Below are positions 26,867 through 35,924 of a DNA stretch of 64,000 nucleotides, one piece after another. The notes beneath the pieces are model-generated. The model saw only the letters and a list, made by a program, of their open reading frames with translations, had not been told where the DNA came from and did not search any database. Origin of the DNA: WTJH01 sp049889695. GTDB taxonomy: Bacteria; Bacteroidota; Bacteroidia; Flavobacteriales; Flavobacteriaceae. Numbering within the stretch: the first letter of the stretch is position 1; every line of letters starts with the position of its first letter. Both the position numbers and the translations under genes were made by a program. The stretch spans positions 1 to 64,000 of the forward strand of contig JBMHCX010000006.1 of NCBI GenBank assembly GCA_049889695.1, given 5' to 3'.

Positions 26867-27753
26867 AAAAAATTGCTTTGTTAGCACTGGCCATAGGGCT
26901 GTTTCAAGCCTGTGTTTCAACACAAACCTTCAACGAACTAGAGGCGCGTTATGCCTATCAGAAAGCGGATTTAAACGCGCTTGAAAAGGAGAGCGATTCT
27001 CTCCGAAATCGATTAGCGGATGTCCTGAAGACGCAAGAAGACTTGAATCGACAACTCGCGCAAACCAAGGACAGTTTGGTCCAAAAAAGTAACGCTTTAG
27101 CTTCCTTAGAAAGCCAATACAATACCTTACTCACCAAAAGTGATTCCGCCCTTCAAGAAGGTATCAAAAAAAGTCAGACGCTTTTGGAACAAATTCGACT
27201 TAAGGAAGAGCAACTGGCCGATAACTTAGCACGGGTAGAAGAATTGGAACGATTAATAGCCGCGAAAGAAGCTGCATTAAATAATCTTAAAAAAGCTGTT
27301 AGTGAAGCCCTTTTGAGTTTTGAAGGCAAAGGATTGCATGTCGAGCAGAGAGATGGGAAAATATACGTCTCTATGGAGAATAAATTACTGTTTAGCTCAG
27401 GAAGCTGGACGGTAGGTTCTGAAGGGAAACAGGCCCTCGAACAATTGGCAGGGGTGCTCGCCCAAAACCCGGATATTAGTGTGTTAATTGAAGGCCATAC
27501 AGACGACCAAGCCTATCAGGGGAAAGGCCCCTTAGAGGGGAACTGGGACTTGTCGACCAAGAGAGCTACAGCCATCGTAAAAATATTACTGCAAAATAAT
27601 GATATCCTCCCGCAAAACTTAACCGCTGCTGGTAGAGGAGAGCATTTACCCATAGCCCCTAATTCCAATGCCGAAGGAAGGGCCATCAATCGGAGGATAG
27701 AGGTTATTCTGACCCCAAATTTGGATGAGATAACCAATCTTATTAATCAATAA
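26863..27753 (+). CDS. OmpA family lipoprotein with coiled coil
   Basis: This 296-residue protein has a lipoprotein signal (MKKIALLALAIGLFQAC, Cys 17). A long helical coiled coil spans about residues 28-150, rich in Glu/Gln/Leu heptads. The C-terminal OmpA domain (about 160-296) binds peptidoglycan: LLFSSGSWTV, VLIEGHTDD and RRIEVILTP are family motifs. It is expected in the outer membrane, tethering it to the cell wall. It overlaps the xth gene by 4 bp, an odd functional pairing. A short gap of 11 bp leads to the aldo-keto reductase gene. Confidence 0.92.
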   Translation: MKKIALLALAIGLFQACVSTQTFNELEARYAYQKADLNALEKESDSLRNRLADVLKTQEDLNRQLAQTKDSLVQKSNALASLESQYNTLLTKSDSALQEGIKKSQTLLEQIRLKEEQLADNLARVEELERLIAAKEAALNNLKKAVSEALLSFEGKGLHVEQRDGKIYVSMENKLLFSSGSWTVGSEGKQALEQLAGVLAQNPDISVLIEGHTDDQAYQGKGPLEGNWDLSTKRATAIVKILLQNNDILPQNLTAAGRGEHLPIAPNSNAEGRAINRRIEVILTPNLDEITNLINQ

Positions 27754-27764
27754 CTAATTTTTTC

Positions 27765-28802
27765 ATGGAGTACAGGAAGCTCCCGAACACGGATGTTCGG
27801 GTGAGTAAGATTTGTTTGGGAACGATGACTTTCGGAAATCAAAATACCGAAGAGGAGGGACACCAACAAATGGATTATGCTTTAGACCGAGGAGTTAACT
27901 TTTTTGATACGGCAGAGCTTTACCCTGTTCCTGCCACAGCAGAAACGCAAGGAGAAACCGAGCGTATCATGGGGACCTGGTTTAAAAAAACCGGCAAGCG
28001 ATCGGAGGTAATTTTAGCCTCCAAAGTTGCTGGGCCAGGAGATTACACCAAGCATATCCGCGAGAATTTATCATTTAAAAAAGAACACATAGACGAAGCC
28101 GTTCATCTGAGCTTAAAGCGTTTGCAAACCGACTATATCGACCTTTATCAGTTGCATTGGCCCGAACGACAAACCCAGCGCTTTGGTCAGCGAGGTTTTG
28201 TATATACCCCCAACGATCCATGGCAGGAGAACTTTGAAGCTATTTTGGACGCCCTTCAGGAACACGTTAAAGCAGGAAATATCCGACATGTAGGATTGTC
28301 GAATGAAAACCCTTGGGGGATCATGAAATTTTTAGAAGCCTCCAATGCAGATCGTCCTCGTATGATCACTGTTCAAAATCCCTATTCCCTTTTGAATAGG
28401 CTATTTGAAGGAGGTTCTTCGGAAATATGTCATCGTGAAAATATGGGACTTTTAGCCTATTCTCCCTTGGGGTTTGGCATGCTTACAGGAAAATATTTAA
28501 ACGGTCAACAACCTGAAAAAGGGCGGCTGACTCTTTTTCCTAGATTTTCACGCTACAGTAGTCCGCAAGCCATAGCTGCAACAGAAGCTTATGCAAAAAT
28601 TGCAGAAGAGGCTGGTCTGTCGCTTACCCAAATGGCACTGGCCTTTGTCAACGATCGGTCATTTGTGACGTCTAATATTATTGGTGCTACTACCTTGGAC
28701 CAATTGAAAGAAAATATAGACAGTCATGCGGTAGAATTATCTGAAGAGGTACTGAAGGCGATTGAAAAAGTACACAACAGTATTCCAGACCCTTCGCCTT
28801 AA
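27765..28802 (+). CDS. NADP(H)-dependent aldo-keto reductase (Tas-like)
   Basis: A 345-residue TIM-barrel reductase. It begins MEYRKLPNTDVRVSKICLGTMTFG. The AKR residues are visible: Asp in FFDTAELYPV (with catalytic Tyr), Lys in ASKVAGPG, and His in LYQLHWPE. QNPYSLLNR and SPLGFGMLTGKY are also typical. The insertion with YPVPATAETQGETE points to the Tas/YajO group. The substrate is unknown. It follows the OmpA gene by 11 bp and overlaps the convergent ABC gene by 4 bp. Confidence 0.94.
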   Translation: MEYRKLPNTDVRVSKICLGTMTFGNQNTEEEGHQQMDYALDRGVNFFDTAELYPVPATAETQGETERIMGTWFKKTGKRSEVILASKVAGPGDYTKHIRENLSFKKEHIDEAVHLSLKRLQTDYIDLYQLHWPERQTQRFGQRGFVYTPNDPWQENFEAILDALQEHVKAGNIRHVGLSNENPWGIMKFLEASNADRPRMITVQNPYSLLNRLFEGGSSEICHRENMGLLAYSPLGFGMLTGKYLNGQQPEKGRLTLFPRFSRYSSPQAIAATEAYAKIAEEAGLSLTQMALAFVNDRSFVTSNIIGATTLDQLKENIDSHAVELSEEVLKAIEKVHNSIPDPSP

Positions 28803-30430
28803 TGAGGGATGGCCGAAATTAATTTTTGCGTGTAAGGGTGTTGAGGATTTTCATAGAGCCGATCGGCTTCTTCCAACTCTCTTAGCTCACCCTTTTCGAG
28901 GACTAAAATCCGATCGGACATATATCGAACCACGTGCAAGTCATGTGATATAAATAAATAGGAGAGCTGATATTGATCTTTTAAGTCGTTCAGTAGATTG
29001 AGTACTTGGGCCTGTATGGAAACATCTAGGGCGGCAACTGCTTCATCACAGATCAGTATTTTCGGTTCCATCGCCAGGGCTCTAGCGATGACAGCCCTTT
29101 GGCGTTGTCCTCCAGATAATTGGTGTGGCCAACGATGGTGTAAATGTCCTGGGAGACCTACATCGTTTAATAGATCAGATGCCATTCGTACATATTCTTC
29201 TTTTGTCTTTTTTGGATGTTTTTGTTTTAACACCTCGATAATGGTCGAACGAATACGCTTTAGCGGATGTAGAGCTGCGTAAGGGTCCTGAAAAACATAT
29301 TGAATTTCGGTCGCTTCTCCTGTATAGTGGATATGACCGGTGGAGCTTTCTTCTAGTCCTATCAGGCAACGTGCCAGGGTAGTTTTTCCACTGCCAGACT
29401 CCCCCACTATGCCCAAAATTTCTCCAGGGAAAAGGTTAAAACTAATGGGTTTTAACGCTTGAAAACCACTGTCGCTCTTTTTGAAAAAACGCTGTTTAAT
29501 ATAGGTCTTGGAGAGTTGTTCTACTCCTAAAATTGGAGACTGACGATAGCACTGTTGAAGCCTTTTTTGTCGTTCTTCTTTGGTTTCAAATATACCTTCT
29601 GCTTGCTGCTCGATAAAATCCTGAACCGTGAACAGCCGCTTTAGTCTCCCTTTAACTGGTGGCCGAGCATTGAGTAATCCTTTGGTGTAAGGATGTTTGG
29701 GGGAGTTGAACAAGCTTGCTGTAGCACCCTGCTCGACGACTTCTCCCTGTTGCAGAACCATGATTCGATCGGCCAATTGTTTAACCACATTAAGATCGTG
29801 TGAAATAAACAGCAAACTCATAGCGTATTTTTGCTGCAGTGTTTTCAGCAATGCTAATATTTGTTGCTGTACGGTAACATCTAAAGCCGTTGTGGGTTCA
29901 TCGGCAATTAAGAGTTTTGGCTGACACAGTAGGGCCATGGCGATCATCAGTCGCTGTTTTTGTCCCCCACTGAGTTGATGAGGATAGGCTTTCAGAATTC
30001 TATCGGTATCCGCTAACTGAACATCTAGAAGGGTCTGTTGTAAATGTTCTTCATGGGAACCCTCGATTTGTGGCTGATGCTGTTGTAAAACTTCAAGCAG
30101 TTGTTTGCCGCAGCGTAGGGCAGGGTTTAAACTCGACTGAGGATTCTGAAAAATCATTCCGATACGATTTCCACGGATCCTTTGCCATGCCTTAGCATCC
30201 AAATTTAGCAAGGATGCTCCTCCAAAATTTAGAGCGCTAGCCTCCCAGCTTAACTGCGGGGGTAGCAACCCCATCAGGCTAAGTGCAGTAAGGGATTTTC
30301 CACTACCAGATTCTCCCACCAATGCAACTACCTCTTGTTGATCGATGTGTAGGTCTAGGGGTTGAATCAATTCTTTCTCCGACGACCGGATACACAATCC
30401 CTCCAGGTGTAGCAACGGATTTTGGCTCAT
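28799..30430 (-). CDS. ABC transporter ATP-binding protein with two ATPase domains (oligopeptide/nickel type)
   Basis: A 543-residue fusion of two OppD/OppF-like ATPases. First domain: Walker A GESGSGKSL, signature LSGGQKQR, Walker B LLIADEPTTALD. Second domain: Walker A GESGSGKTT, signature LSGGQRQR, Walker B ILICDEAVAALD. This is the YejF/GsiA arrangement. No permease or substrate-binding protein gene lies nearby, so its partners must be encoded elsewhere. The final step of the upstream exonuclease gene overlaps the ABC start by 4 bp, implying co-transcription. Confidence 0.94.
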   Translation of the reverse strand: MSQNPLLHLEGLCIRSSEKELIQPLDLHIDQQEVVALVGESGSGKSLTALSLMGLLPPQLSWEASALNFGGASLLNLDAKAWQRIRGNRIGMIFQNPQSSLNPALRCGKQLLEVLQQHQPQIEGSHEEHLQQTLLDVQLADTDRILKAYPHQLSGGQKQRLMIAMALLCQPKLLIADEPTTALDVTVQQQILALLKTLQQKYAMSLLFISHDLNVVKQLADRIMVLQQGEVVEQGATASLFNSPKHPYTKGLLNARPPVKGRLKRLFTVQDFIEQQAEGIFETKEERQKRLQQCYRQSPILGVEQLSKTYIKQRFFKKSDSGFQALKPISFNLFPGEILGIVGESGSGKTTLARCLIGLEESSTGHIHYTGEATEIQYVFQDPYAALHPLKRIRSTIIEVLKQKHPKKTKEEYVRMASDLLNDVGLPGHLHHRWPHQLSGGQRQRAVIARALAMEPKILICDEAVAALDVSIQAQVLNLLNDLKDQYQLSYLFISHDLHVVRYMSDRILVLEKGELRELEEADRLYENPQHPYTQKLISAIPH

Positions 30431-31131
30431 CGATAGTCGATTTGATCTTCGGTTAAGAGGGGTTCATTCCTGTAGCGCAGGAATACTTGTGCTACCGCAA
30501 CCACATCTTTTTCGCAATAGGTAACAATTCGATCTATATTTTTTTCGATGTAGTAGACATGAGCCACTTGGCTGCCGTCGATATCTCCTTTAGGAGACGG
30601 AATACCTAAAATTTTGGTTAAGAGTTTAAGAGACGTAAAATGCTTAAAGTCGCCAAAGCGCCAAAGGTGCATAGTGTCCAGATGTGGAATTTCCCACGGT
30701 TTTTTGTTGAATAGGTTTAGTTTTTGTGGGATTTTAAGCTGATGAATCACCATTCGTCTTGCGATGTAGGGAAAGTCAAATTCTTTGCCGTTATGAGCAC
30801 AAAGCAGGTGTTGTCTTCCAGAGAAGTGTTCTTCCAGTACGTTTTTAAAGTCTTTGAGCAAACTTAATTCCTCTCCAAAAAATGATTTAACTCTAAAATT
30901 TTCACTTTCCGGCACAAAATAGCCTACCGAAATGCAGACAATTTTTCCAAACTCAGCCCAAATTCCAGCTCTTTCATAGAAGTCTTTAGCGGCCACTTCT
31001 CCTCTCTGGTAGGCCGATTTCTGTTCCCAAAGCTGTTGCATTTCCTCATCTAAGTCATTGAACTGAGGGATTTCTGGAACCGTTTCGATATCCAGAAAAA
31101 GAATATTATTTCGCCGTATTCGTTCCAGCAT
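30427..31131 (-). CDS. Predicted 3'-5' exonuclease (DnaQ/PolB-like)
   Basis: A 234-residue RNase H-fold exonuclease. The DEDD-type acidic residues are in LFLDIETVPEIP (Exo I), LLCAHNGKEFDFPYIARR (Exo II) and YCEKDVVAVAQVF (Exo III, DEDDy/h-like). This family resembles the PolB-associated 3'-5' exonuclease-like proteins. I start at the second Met (31131), which gives MLERI..., because homologues begin close to this point; 31137 is also possible. Its start overlaps the serine hydrolase gene and its stop overlaps the ABC gene, so all three form one run. Confidence 0.88.
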   Translation of the reverse strand: MLERIRRNNILFLDIETVPEIPQFNDLDEEMQQLWEQKSAYQRGEVAAKDFYERAGIWAEFGKIVCISVGYFVPESENFRVKSFFGEELSLLKDFKNVLEEHFSGRQHLLCAHNGKEFDFPYIARRMVIHQLKIPQKLNLFNKKPWEIPHLDTMHLWRFGDFKHFTSLKLLTKILGIPSPKGDIDGSQVAHVYYIEKNIDRIVTYCEKDVVAVAQVFLRYRNEPLLTEDQIDYR

Positions 31132-32272
31132 GGGCATTTATTTCCATGGCTGCATCCATATACTCATAAATGTCTTGCGTAAATGGATTTCCTTCAATTT
31201 TAGCTCCCTTTTGGTGTCCCAAGCGAACGGCAATCAGATCGAGATCTGGGAAGACAATAACATACTGTCCTAAATGTCCTCGCATCATATAGACCGATTG
31301 ATTTTTGTAGGTTTCCAACCACCAGCCATAGCCGTATTCAGAATCTTTTTCAAAACGAGGCTTCACGGATCGAGCAACATAAGCAGAGTCTAATATTTGT
31401 TGACCATTCCAACGACCATGGTTTTTAAAGAGCTTCCCATAACGGGCAAAATCTCGAGCGTTTGAAGCTAAACAACAATAGGCCTTTTCCATACCGTTTT
31501 CATCGCTATCGAGTTGCCAATAAGCTTCTTTTTCGGCTCCCATGGGATGCCAAAAGCTATCGTAGAAATAAGACGATAATGTTTTTCCTGTTGCCTTTTC
31601 CAACACCATTCCCAACAGCTGAGTAGTTCCACTCTTGTAGTTAAAACCTTGAGCGGGTTGTTCCGATATCGGTTGTTCTAAAATCAATGATCGCAGATCA
31701 GCAGTAAAATAAGACTCAGTAGTTACAGACAAGACGCCGTAATAATTTTCCTCCCACAATTGCCCAGATGACATGGTGGCTAAGTCGCCTACTGTCACTA
31801 CATCTGCATAGGGCCCTTTGAGTTCAGGTATAAAATCTTTCACGGCTTGGTCTACACTTTTGATGTATCCATCCTGGATTGCTTTTCCCAAAAGTCCACT
31901 GACGATGCTCTTGACCATCGAAAAAGAATTGCTTTTGCTCGATGGTCCGTAATCTTCGTAATATTTCTCGTAGAGTAAGCTATCGTTTTTAATCAGTAGA
32001 AAAGCGACTGTACCGGTAGTTTTATGATAGTTTTCCAGTTCTTCAGAGGCCTCTAATTCATTGAATAGAGTGTGTTTTGGCCATGGTTGAGGCTGATTCG
32101 ATGGTGGGATAATACGATTGTCGAAACGCTCGTAATCCGACAGATAAGCTGTTGTATGGCCTGTCAGGTATATTTTTTGAATAGCATTTAGCAAGTAGCT
32201 GTAATCTGAGATGTAAACTAAAGCGAACAAGGCCACCAATAAACTACCCAAAATTTGTAGTGTTTTCTTCAT
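31106..32272 (-). CDS. Serine hydrolase, class C beta-lactamase-like
   Basis: A 388-residue protein with an N-terminal hydrophobic anchor or signal segment (residues 4-21) and a beta-lactamase/DD-peptidase-like fold. The catalytic SxxK is SMVK (S118, K121), and the second motif is probably in YKSGTTQL (Tyr-x-Ser). Such proteins act as esterases, peptidases or, rarely, beta-lactamases in the periplasm; sequence alone does not decide. It overlaps the following exonuclease gene by about 26-32 bp, suggesting translational coupling. Confidence 0.9.
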   Translation of the reverse strand: MKKTLQILGSLLVALFALVYISDYSYLLNAIQKIYLTGHTTAYLSDYERFDNRIIPPSNQPQPWPKHTLFNELEASEELENYHKTTGTVAFLLIKNDSLLYEKYYEDYGPSSKSNSFSMVKSIVSGLLGKAIQDGYIKSVDQAVKDFIPELKGPYADVVTVGDLATMSSGQLWEENYYGVLSVTTESYFTADLRSLILEQPISEQPAQGFNYKSGTTQLLGMVLEKATGKTLSSYFYDSFWHPMGAEKEAYWQLDSDENGMEKAYCCLASNARDFARYGKLFKNHGRWNGQQILDSAYVARSVKPRFEKDSEYGYGWWLETYKNQSVYMMRGHLGQYVIVFPDLDLIAVRLGHQKGAKIEGNPFTQDIYEYMDAAMEINAHAGTNTAK

Positions 32273-32321
32273 TTCTTGTCTTCAGGTTAATTGAAACGAA
32301 ATAGGATGTTTCTTAAACTCC

Positions 32322-32804
32322 CTAAAATAATGATTTCTGAGGATTTACTTTCTCTAAATTCAGCAAGTTTTCTTTTCGCTGGATTCCTCCAGCATAACCA
32401 ATCATTTTTCCATTACTTCCAATAATCCTGTGACAAGGGATAAGGATTAAAATCGGATTTTTACCGACTGCAGCAGCTACTGCCCGAATGCCTCTTACAT
32501 TTCCAGATAATTGGGCCAACTTCAAATAAGAAAGGGTACTCCCAAACGGAATTTTTAACAACAACGACCAAATTCTTTTTTGAAATTCTGTACCTTCCGG
32601 GTTCAAAGGCAGATCAAATTGTTTGCGTTCCCCTGTGAAGTATTCTTCAATTTGTTTTTCTGTTTGTTGAACAATAGGAGAATTGTTTTTTTTGTCACTG
32701 ACAGCTTGTTCGACAAATCTTAGCCCCGTAACATGCGAAGAATTTGCTTTTAATGCGATATTCCCGAGTGGAGTTGATATGATATATTGATCGTTGTCTT
32801 TCAA
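32322..32804 (-). CDS. ogt: Methylated-DNA--protein-cysteine S-methyltransferase
   Basis: A 160-residue suicide repair protein that removes O6-methylguanine from DNA. The acceptor cysteine is C124 in IPCHRIIGS, and the helix-turn-helix segment FGSTLSYLKLAQLSG precedes it. No ATG exists before the conserved N-terminus and the frame closes just upstream, so the start is TTG at 32804. The start region overlaps a possible upstream extension of the divergent membrane-protein frame, but that gene more likely begins at 32850. Confidence 0.94.
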   Translation of the reverse strand: MKDNDQYIISTPLGNIALKANSSHVTGLRFVEQAVSDKKNNSPIVQQTEKQIEEYFTGERKQFDLPLNPEGTEFQKRIWSLLLKIPFGSTLSYLKLAQLSGNVRGIRAVAAAVGKNPILILIPCHRIIGSNGKMIGYAGGIQRKENLLNLEKVNPQKSLF

Positions 32805-32849
32805 AAAAAATTTGTATTAGAACTTATAAAGTTAAACAAAATAACAGCA

Positions 32850-33599
32850 ATGTTGTATTTTATTATAGGATTCGGTCTTTTTATGACATTTTTCCCAAGA
32901 ATCATTACAGAGGGCAACGCTCCTCAACTGCTTTCAGGATTTAATACAATGTCTAAAGAACAACAAGCTGCAGTAGACCTTAAAGGTCTGCTTCAAGAAT
33001 TGCGGAATTTCCACCTAAAGGTTGGCGGTTTTTGCACGGGATTGGCTTTAATTCTCTATGCTGTTAATTACAAAGATGCAGCCATGTTTACGGTCTCCCT
33101 TGGGCCAATGCTTGGCTATATTTATCTGATTCCCCGCATGCAAAACTATTATGGAAAATCGAATAGCGATATCCAAAAGCAAGCGAAAATTGGCCTATGG
33201 CTGTTGGTTATAGTCTTGGTAGCTGTCGCTGGTCTACTGGTCTATGGTTACCAAGACAATACATTAGAAATCAGTAGTGATAAGTTGAAATTTTCAGGTA
33301 TGTATGGACTTGAAATTTCCAAAAAGGAAGCCCCTCAACTTTTTGAGATCAATCGGCTGCCACCACTCACAAAACGGATCAATGGCTTCGCCACTCAGCA
33401 TATGCGTAAGGGAAAGTTTCGTGTAAAAAGTGGTAAAAAAGTTCACCTTCTATTAAATGAACTTCAAGGCCCTTATTTAGAAATTAAACGTGACCGTAAG
33501 CCAAGTGTATACTTTAGTTTGGGGACAAACGCTACCACACAATTGAATCGACTTCGTCAGTTGGGCTGGTCGGTGACGCGTCCCTCCACTAACGATTGA
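32850..33599 (+). CDS. DUF3784 and PH-like domain membrane protein
   Basis: This 249-residue protein has an N-terminal DUF3784-type membrane part (residues 1-140) with three hydrophobic helices and the family phrase FNTMSKEQQAAVD between helices 1 and 2. The C-terminal soluble part (about 145-249) resembles a bacterial PH-like domain (LKFSGMYGLEIS, VHLLLNELQGPYLEIK). Its function is unknown. I chose the ATG at 32850, which begins the first helix. It overlaps the convergent hemB 3' end by 11 bp. Confidence 0.8.
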   Translation: MLYFIIGFGLFMTFFPRIITEGNAPQLLSGFNTMSKEQQAAVDLKGLLQELRNFHLKVGGFCTGLALILYAVNYKDAAMFTVSLGPMLGYIYLIPRMQNYYGKSNSDIQKQAKIGLWLLVIVLVAVAGLLVYGYQDNTLEISSDKLKFSGMYGLEISKKEAPQLFEINRLPPLTKRINGFATQHMRKGKFRVKSGKKVHLLLNELQGPYLEIKRDRKPSVYFSLGTNATTQLNRLRQLGWSVTRPSTND

Positions 33600-34569
33600 G
33601 GATATCGGCTGCATTTTCTGCGTGATAAGTAGCGATCATTTGAGCACCAGCGCGTTTAAATGCAAGTAATTGCTCGAGCATCACGGGAGCATAGTCTAGC
33701 CACCCTTGTGCTACGGCGGCCTGTAGCATTGCATAGCTACCACTTACCTGATATACGGCCAATGGGTGCTGAGTTTTGTGTCGTAAAAGACTTAAAATGT
33801 CCAAGTAAGCAGCCCCTGGTTTCACCATGAGAATATCAGCTCCTTCTTCTATGTCTGTTTGTGCTTCCAATAGTGCTTCACGATGATTGGCAGGATCCAT
33901 CTGATAGGTCTTTTTATCTCCAAAACCTGGTGCAGAATCTAATGCATCTCTAAAAGGGCCGTAGAAAGCGGATGCATATTTAGCTGTGTAGCTTAAAATG
34001 GCGGTGTGATGCAGCTGGTTTTCTTCTAAAACGGATCGGATTGCTCGAATTCTTCCATCCATCATATCACTTGGGGCGACAACATCTGCCCCTGCTTGTG
34101 CATGGCTCAGTGCCATCTGTGACAGTACCTCTATCGTTGGGTCGTTGACAATGGTATTGTTTTCGACAATGCCATCGTGGCCATAACTGGAATAGGGATC
34201 CAGAGCAACATCTGTCATGACTACCATTTCCGGGGCAACAGCCTTAATGGTTTGGATACTTCTTTGCATTAGCCCTTCTGGATTAAGTGCCTCGGTTCCC
34301 CGATTGTCTTTGAGCTCGTCGGGTACTTTAACAAATAGTAATACAGCCTTCAGTCCTTTGTTCCAAAGTCGGAGGACTTCTTGTTCCAACAAATCCAAAC
34401 TGTATCGATAGTAGTTGGGCATGGAAGGAATTTCCTCCTTTATATGTTTGCCTTCCACTACAAATAATGGGACGATAAAATCGTCGGTAGATAAATGGTG
34501 CTCTGCAACCATGGAGCGCAATGCAGCTGAGCTCCGCAAGCGTCTGTTTCTAAATTCAGGAAATTTCAT
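33589..34569 (-). CDS. hemB: Porphobilinogen synthase (delta-aminolevulinate dehydratase)
   Basis: HemB joins two 5-aminolevulinate molecules to porphobilinogen in the cytoplasm. The two active-site lysines are in YTAKYASAFYGPFRD and LMVKPGAAY. The metal loop reads DVALDPYSSYGHDG with no cysteines, which points to the Mg-type rather than the Zn-type enzyme. The start at 34569 (MKFPEFRNRRLR) gives the usual N-terminus of a 326-residue protein. It overlaps the antiporter gene by 14 bp and is the last gene of the hemACDEF-antiporter-hemB run. Confidence 0.96.
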   Translation of the reverse strand: MKFPEFRNRRLRSSAALRSMVAEHHLSTDDFIVPLFVVEGKHIKEEIPSMPNYYRYSLDLLEQEVLRLWNKGLKAVLLFVKVPDELKDNRGTEALNPEGLMQRSIQTIKAVAPEMVVMTDVALDPYSSYGHDGIVENNTIVNDPTIEVLSQMALSHAQAGADVVAPSDMMDGRIRAIRSVLEENQLHHTAILSYTAKYASAFYGPFRDALDSAPGFGDKKTYQMDPANHREALLEAQTDIEEGADILMVKPGAAYLDILSLLRHKTQHPLAVYQVSGSYAMLQAAVAQGWLDYAPVMLEQLLAFKRAGAQMIATYHAENAADILNR

Positions 34570-35884
34570 CACTTGAGTTTTCTTCTTGATGCGGGGGTTC
34601 AATCAATAATTCTGGTGCATCGTCGTCGGTTAATTCTTCTAAAGGTTCTGTAGGCAGCTCGAGATTTTCTTCCGCAGGGTCTGTCGCCGAGGACTTACCA
34701 ACAGTTCCTAAGGTCATAAGAACCATCGAGAATAGAATGACCACGAGTAGTTCTTGTTCGTTGAGTCCGGTTTTAAATGCTTTTAAAAAGTCGAGGTCTT
34801 TTATTTGTAGAAAAAGCAAAATAGAAATCAAGCCTCTAGGAGCCATATATGCCAAAGCCCCGGGGCGAATCTTCAGTTGAGTCAACATAAAATATAAATA
34901 TCGTAGACCAAACATAGCCCCTAAAATCAGTAAACCGATTAAGTAGGGCATGGGTGCTGTGAAATTACTCAGCGGTATAGAAAACCCAAAGAAAAGGAAG
35001 AAAAATGTCCGAACGATAAAGGTCGATTCCGCAGTGAGCAAATGAAATTCGTGCAGTTCTTCTGCTGTTTCTTCTTCGGAGAGTTGAGACTTGAGAAAGG
35101 AGGGGAGTAGCTGTTGGCTGTTGCTTAAAAACAAACCAAAAATAAATATGGTAACGAGTGCCGGTAAGTGGAAATATTTACCCAGAGCATAAACTAAAAT
35201 CAGCAAAGCTAAAATTAGGAAGAACTTTACCTGATGTTCTATTTGTTTAATCAGCCATAATAAGGCAAAACTGATGGCTACGGATCCAACTATAATACCG
35301 ACGATTTGGAGACTTAATTTCCCCAAAGGCTCCCAGCCCAAAAGACTTTCTTGTTTTTCGACCTGCCCAATTGCATAGTAGAAAAGCATAATGCCCAAAA
35401 TATCTGAAAAAGTAGATTCATAAACGACAAACTCTTTTTCAGTATCTATCAGGTTTGCGGCTGAAGGGATAGCCACAGCACTACTGATGATACTCAAGGG
35501 TATGGCATAGATCAATGCTTGTTGGGGGTCGTAGGCTAGAAAAACTTCAAAACCCCAACGAAGGATGATGACATTGGCGACTAATAAGACCAGAGCTGCC
35601 AAAAAGCCTTTTAGGATAACTTTTAATTTGTTCAATTTTAAATCTAACTCTAGGGCACCTTCCAAGACGATTAAAATAAGACCGATCGTTCCTAAGACAG
35701 GGATAAGATTATCCAAGAATGAGAATTGAGTATAGCCAAAGCTTTGGGTAAGCGCGCGTAGTGCAATTCCCGTTCCCATCAGTAAAATCACGCTGGGGAA
35801 TTTTGTTTTTCTCGCAAATGCATCAAACAGATACGAAAAAATAATCAGGAGCGGTAAAACAAATAATGTATCTAAAGTCCCCAT
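34556..35884 (-). CDS. Cation:proton antiporter (CPA1/NhaP type)
   Basis: A 442-residue inner-membrane antiporter with about 12 hydrophobic helices. Typical segments are PVLGTIGLILIVLEGALELDL and the Asp-containing segment YESTFSDILGIMLFYY. An acidic soluble tail ends the protein (EPLEELTDDDAPELL). It exchanges Na+ or K+ for protons, and the ion is not decidable. It sits inside the heme operon, 40 bp after hemF and overlapping hemB. This may be only shared transcription; a link with heme synthesis is not known to me. Confidence 0.9.
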   Translation of the reverse strand: MGTLDTLFVLPLLIIFSYLFDAFARKTKFPSVILLMGTGIALRALTQSFGYTQFSFLDNLIPVLGTIGLILIVLEGALELDLKLNKLKVILKGFLAALVLLVANVIILRWGFEVFLAYDPQQALIYAIPLSIISSAVAIPSAANLIDTEKEFVVYESTFSDILGIMLFYYAIGQVEKQESLLGWEPLGKLSLQIVGIIVGSVAISFALLWLIKQIEHQVKFFLILALLILVYALGKYFHLPALVTIFIFGLFLSNSQQLLPSFLKSQLSEEETAEELHEFHLLTAESTFIVRTFFFLFFGFSIPLSNFTAPMPYLIGLLILGAMFGLRYLYFMLTQLKIRPGALAYMAPRGLISILLFLQIKDLDFLKAFKTGLNEQELLVVILFSMVLMTLGTVGKSSATDPAEENLELPTEPLEELTDDDAPELLIEPPHQEENSSDEIS

Positions 35885-35924
35885 AGAATTAAAGGTTTGT
35901 GAAGCTCAAGTTAGCCGAAAAACT

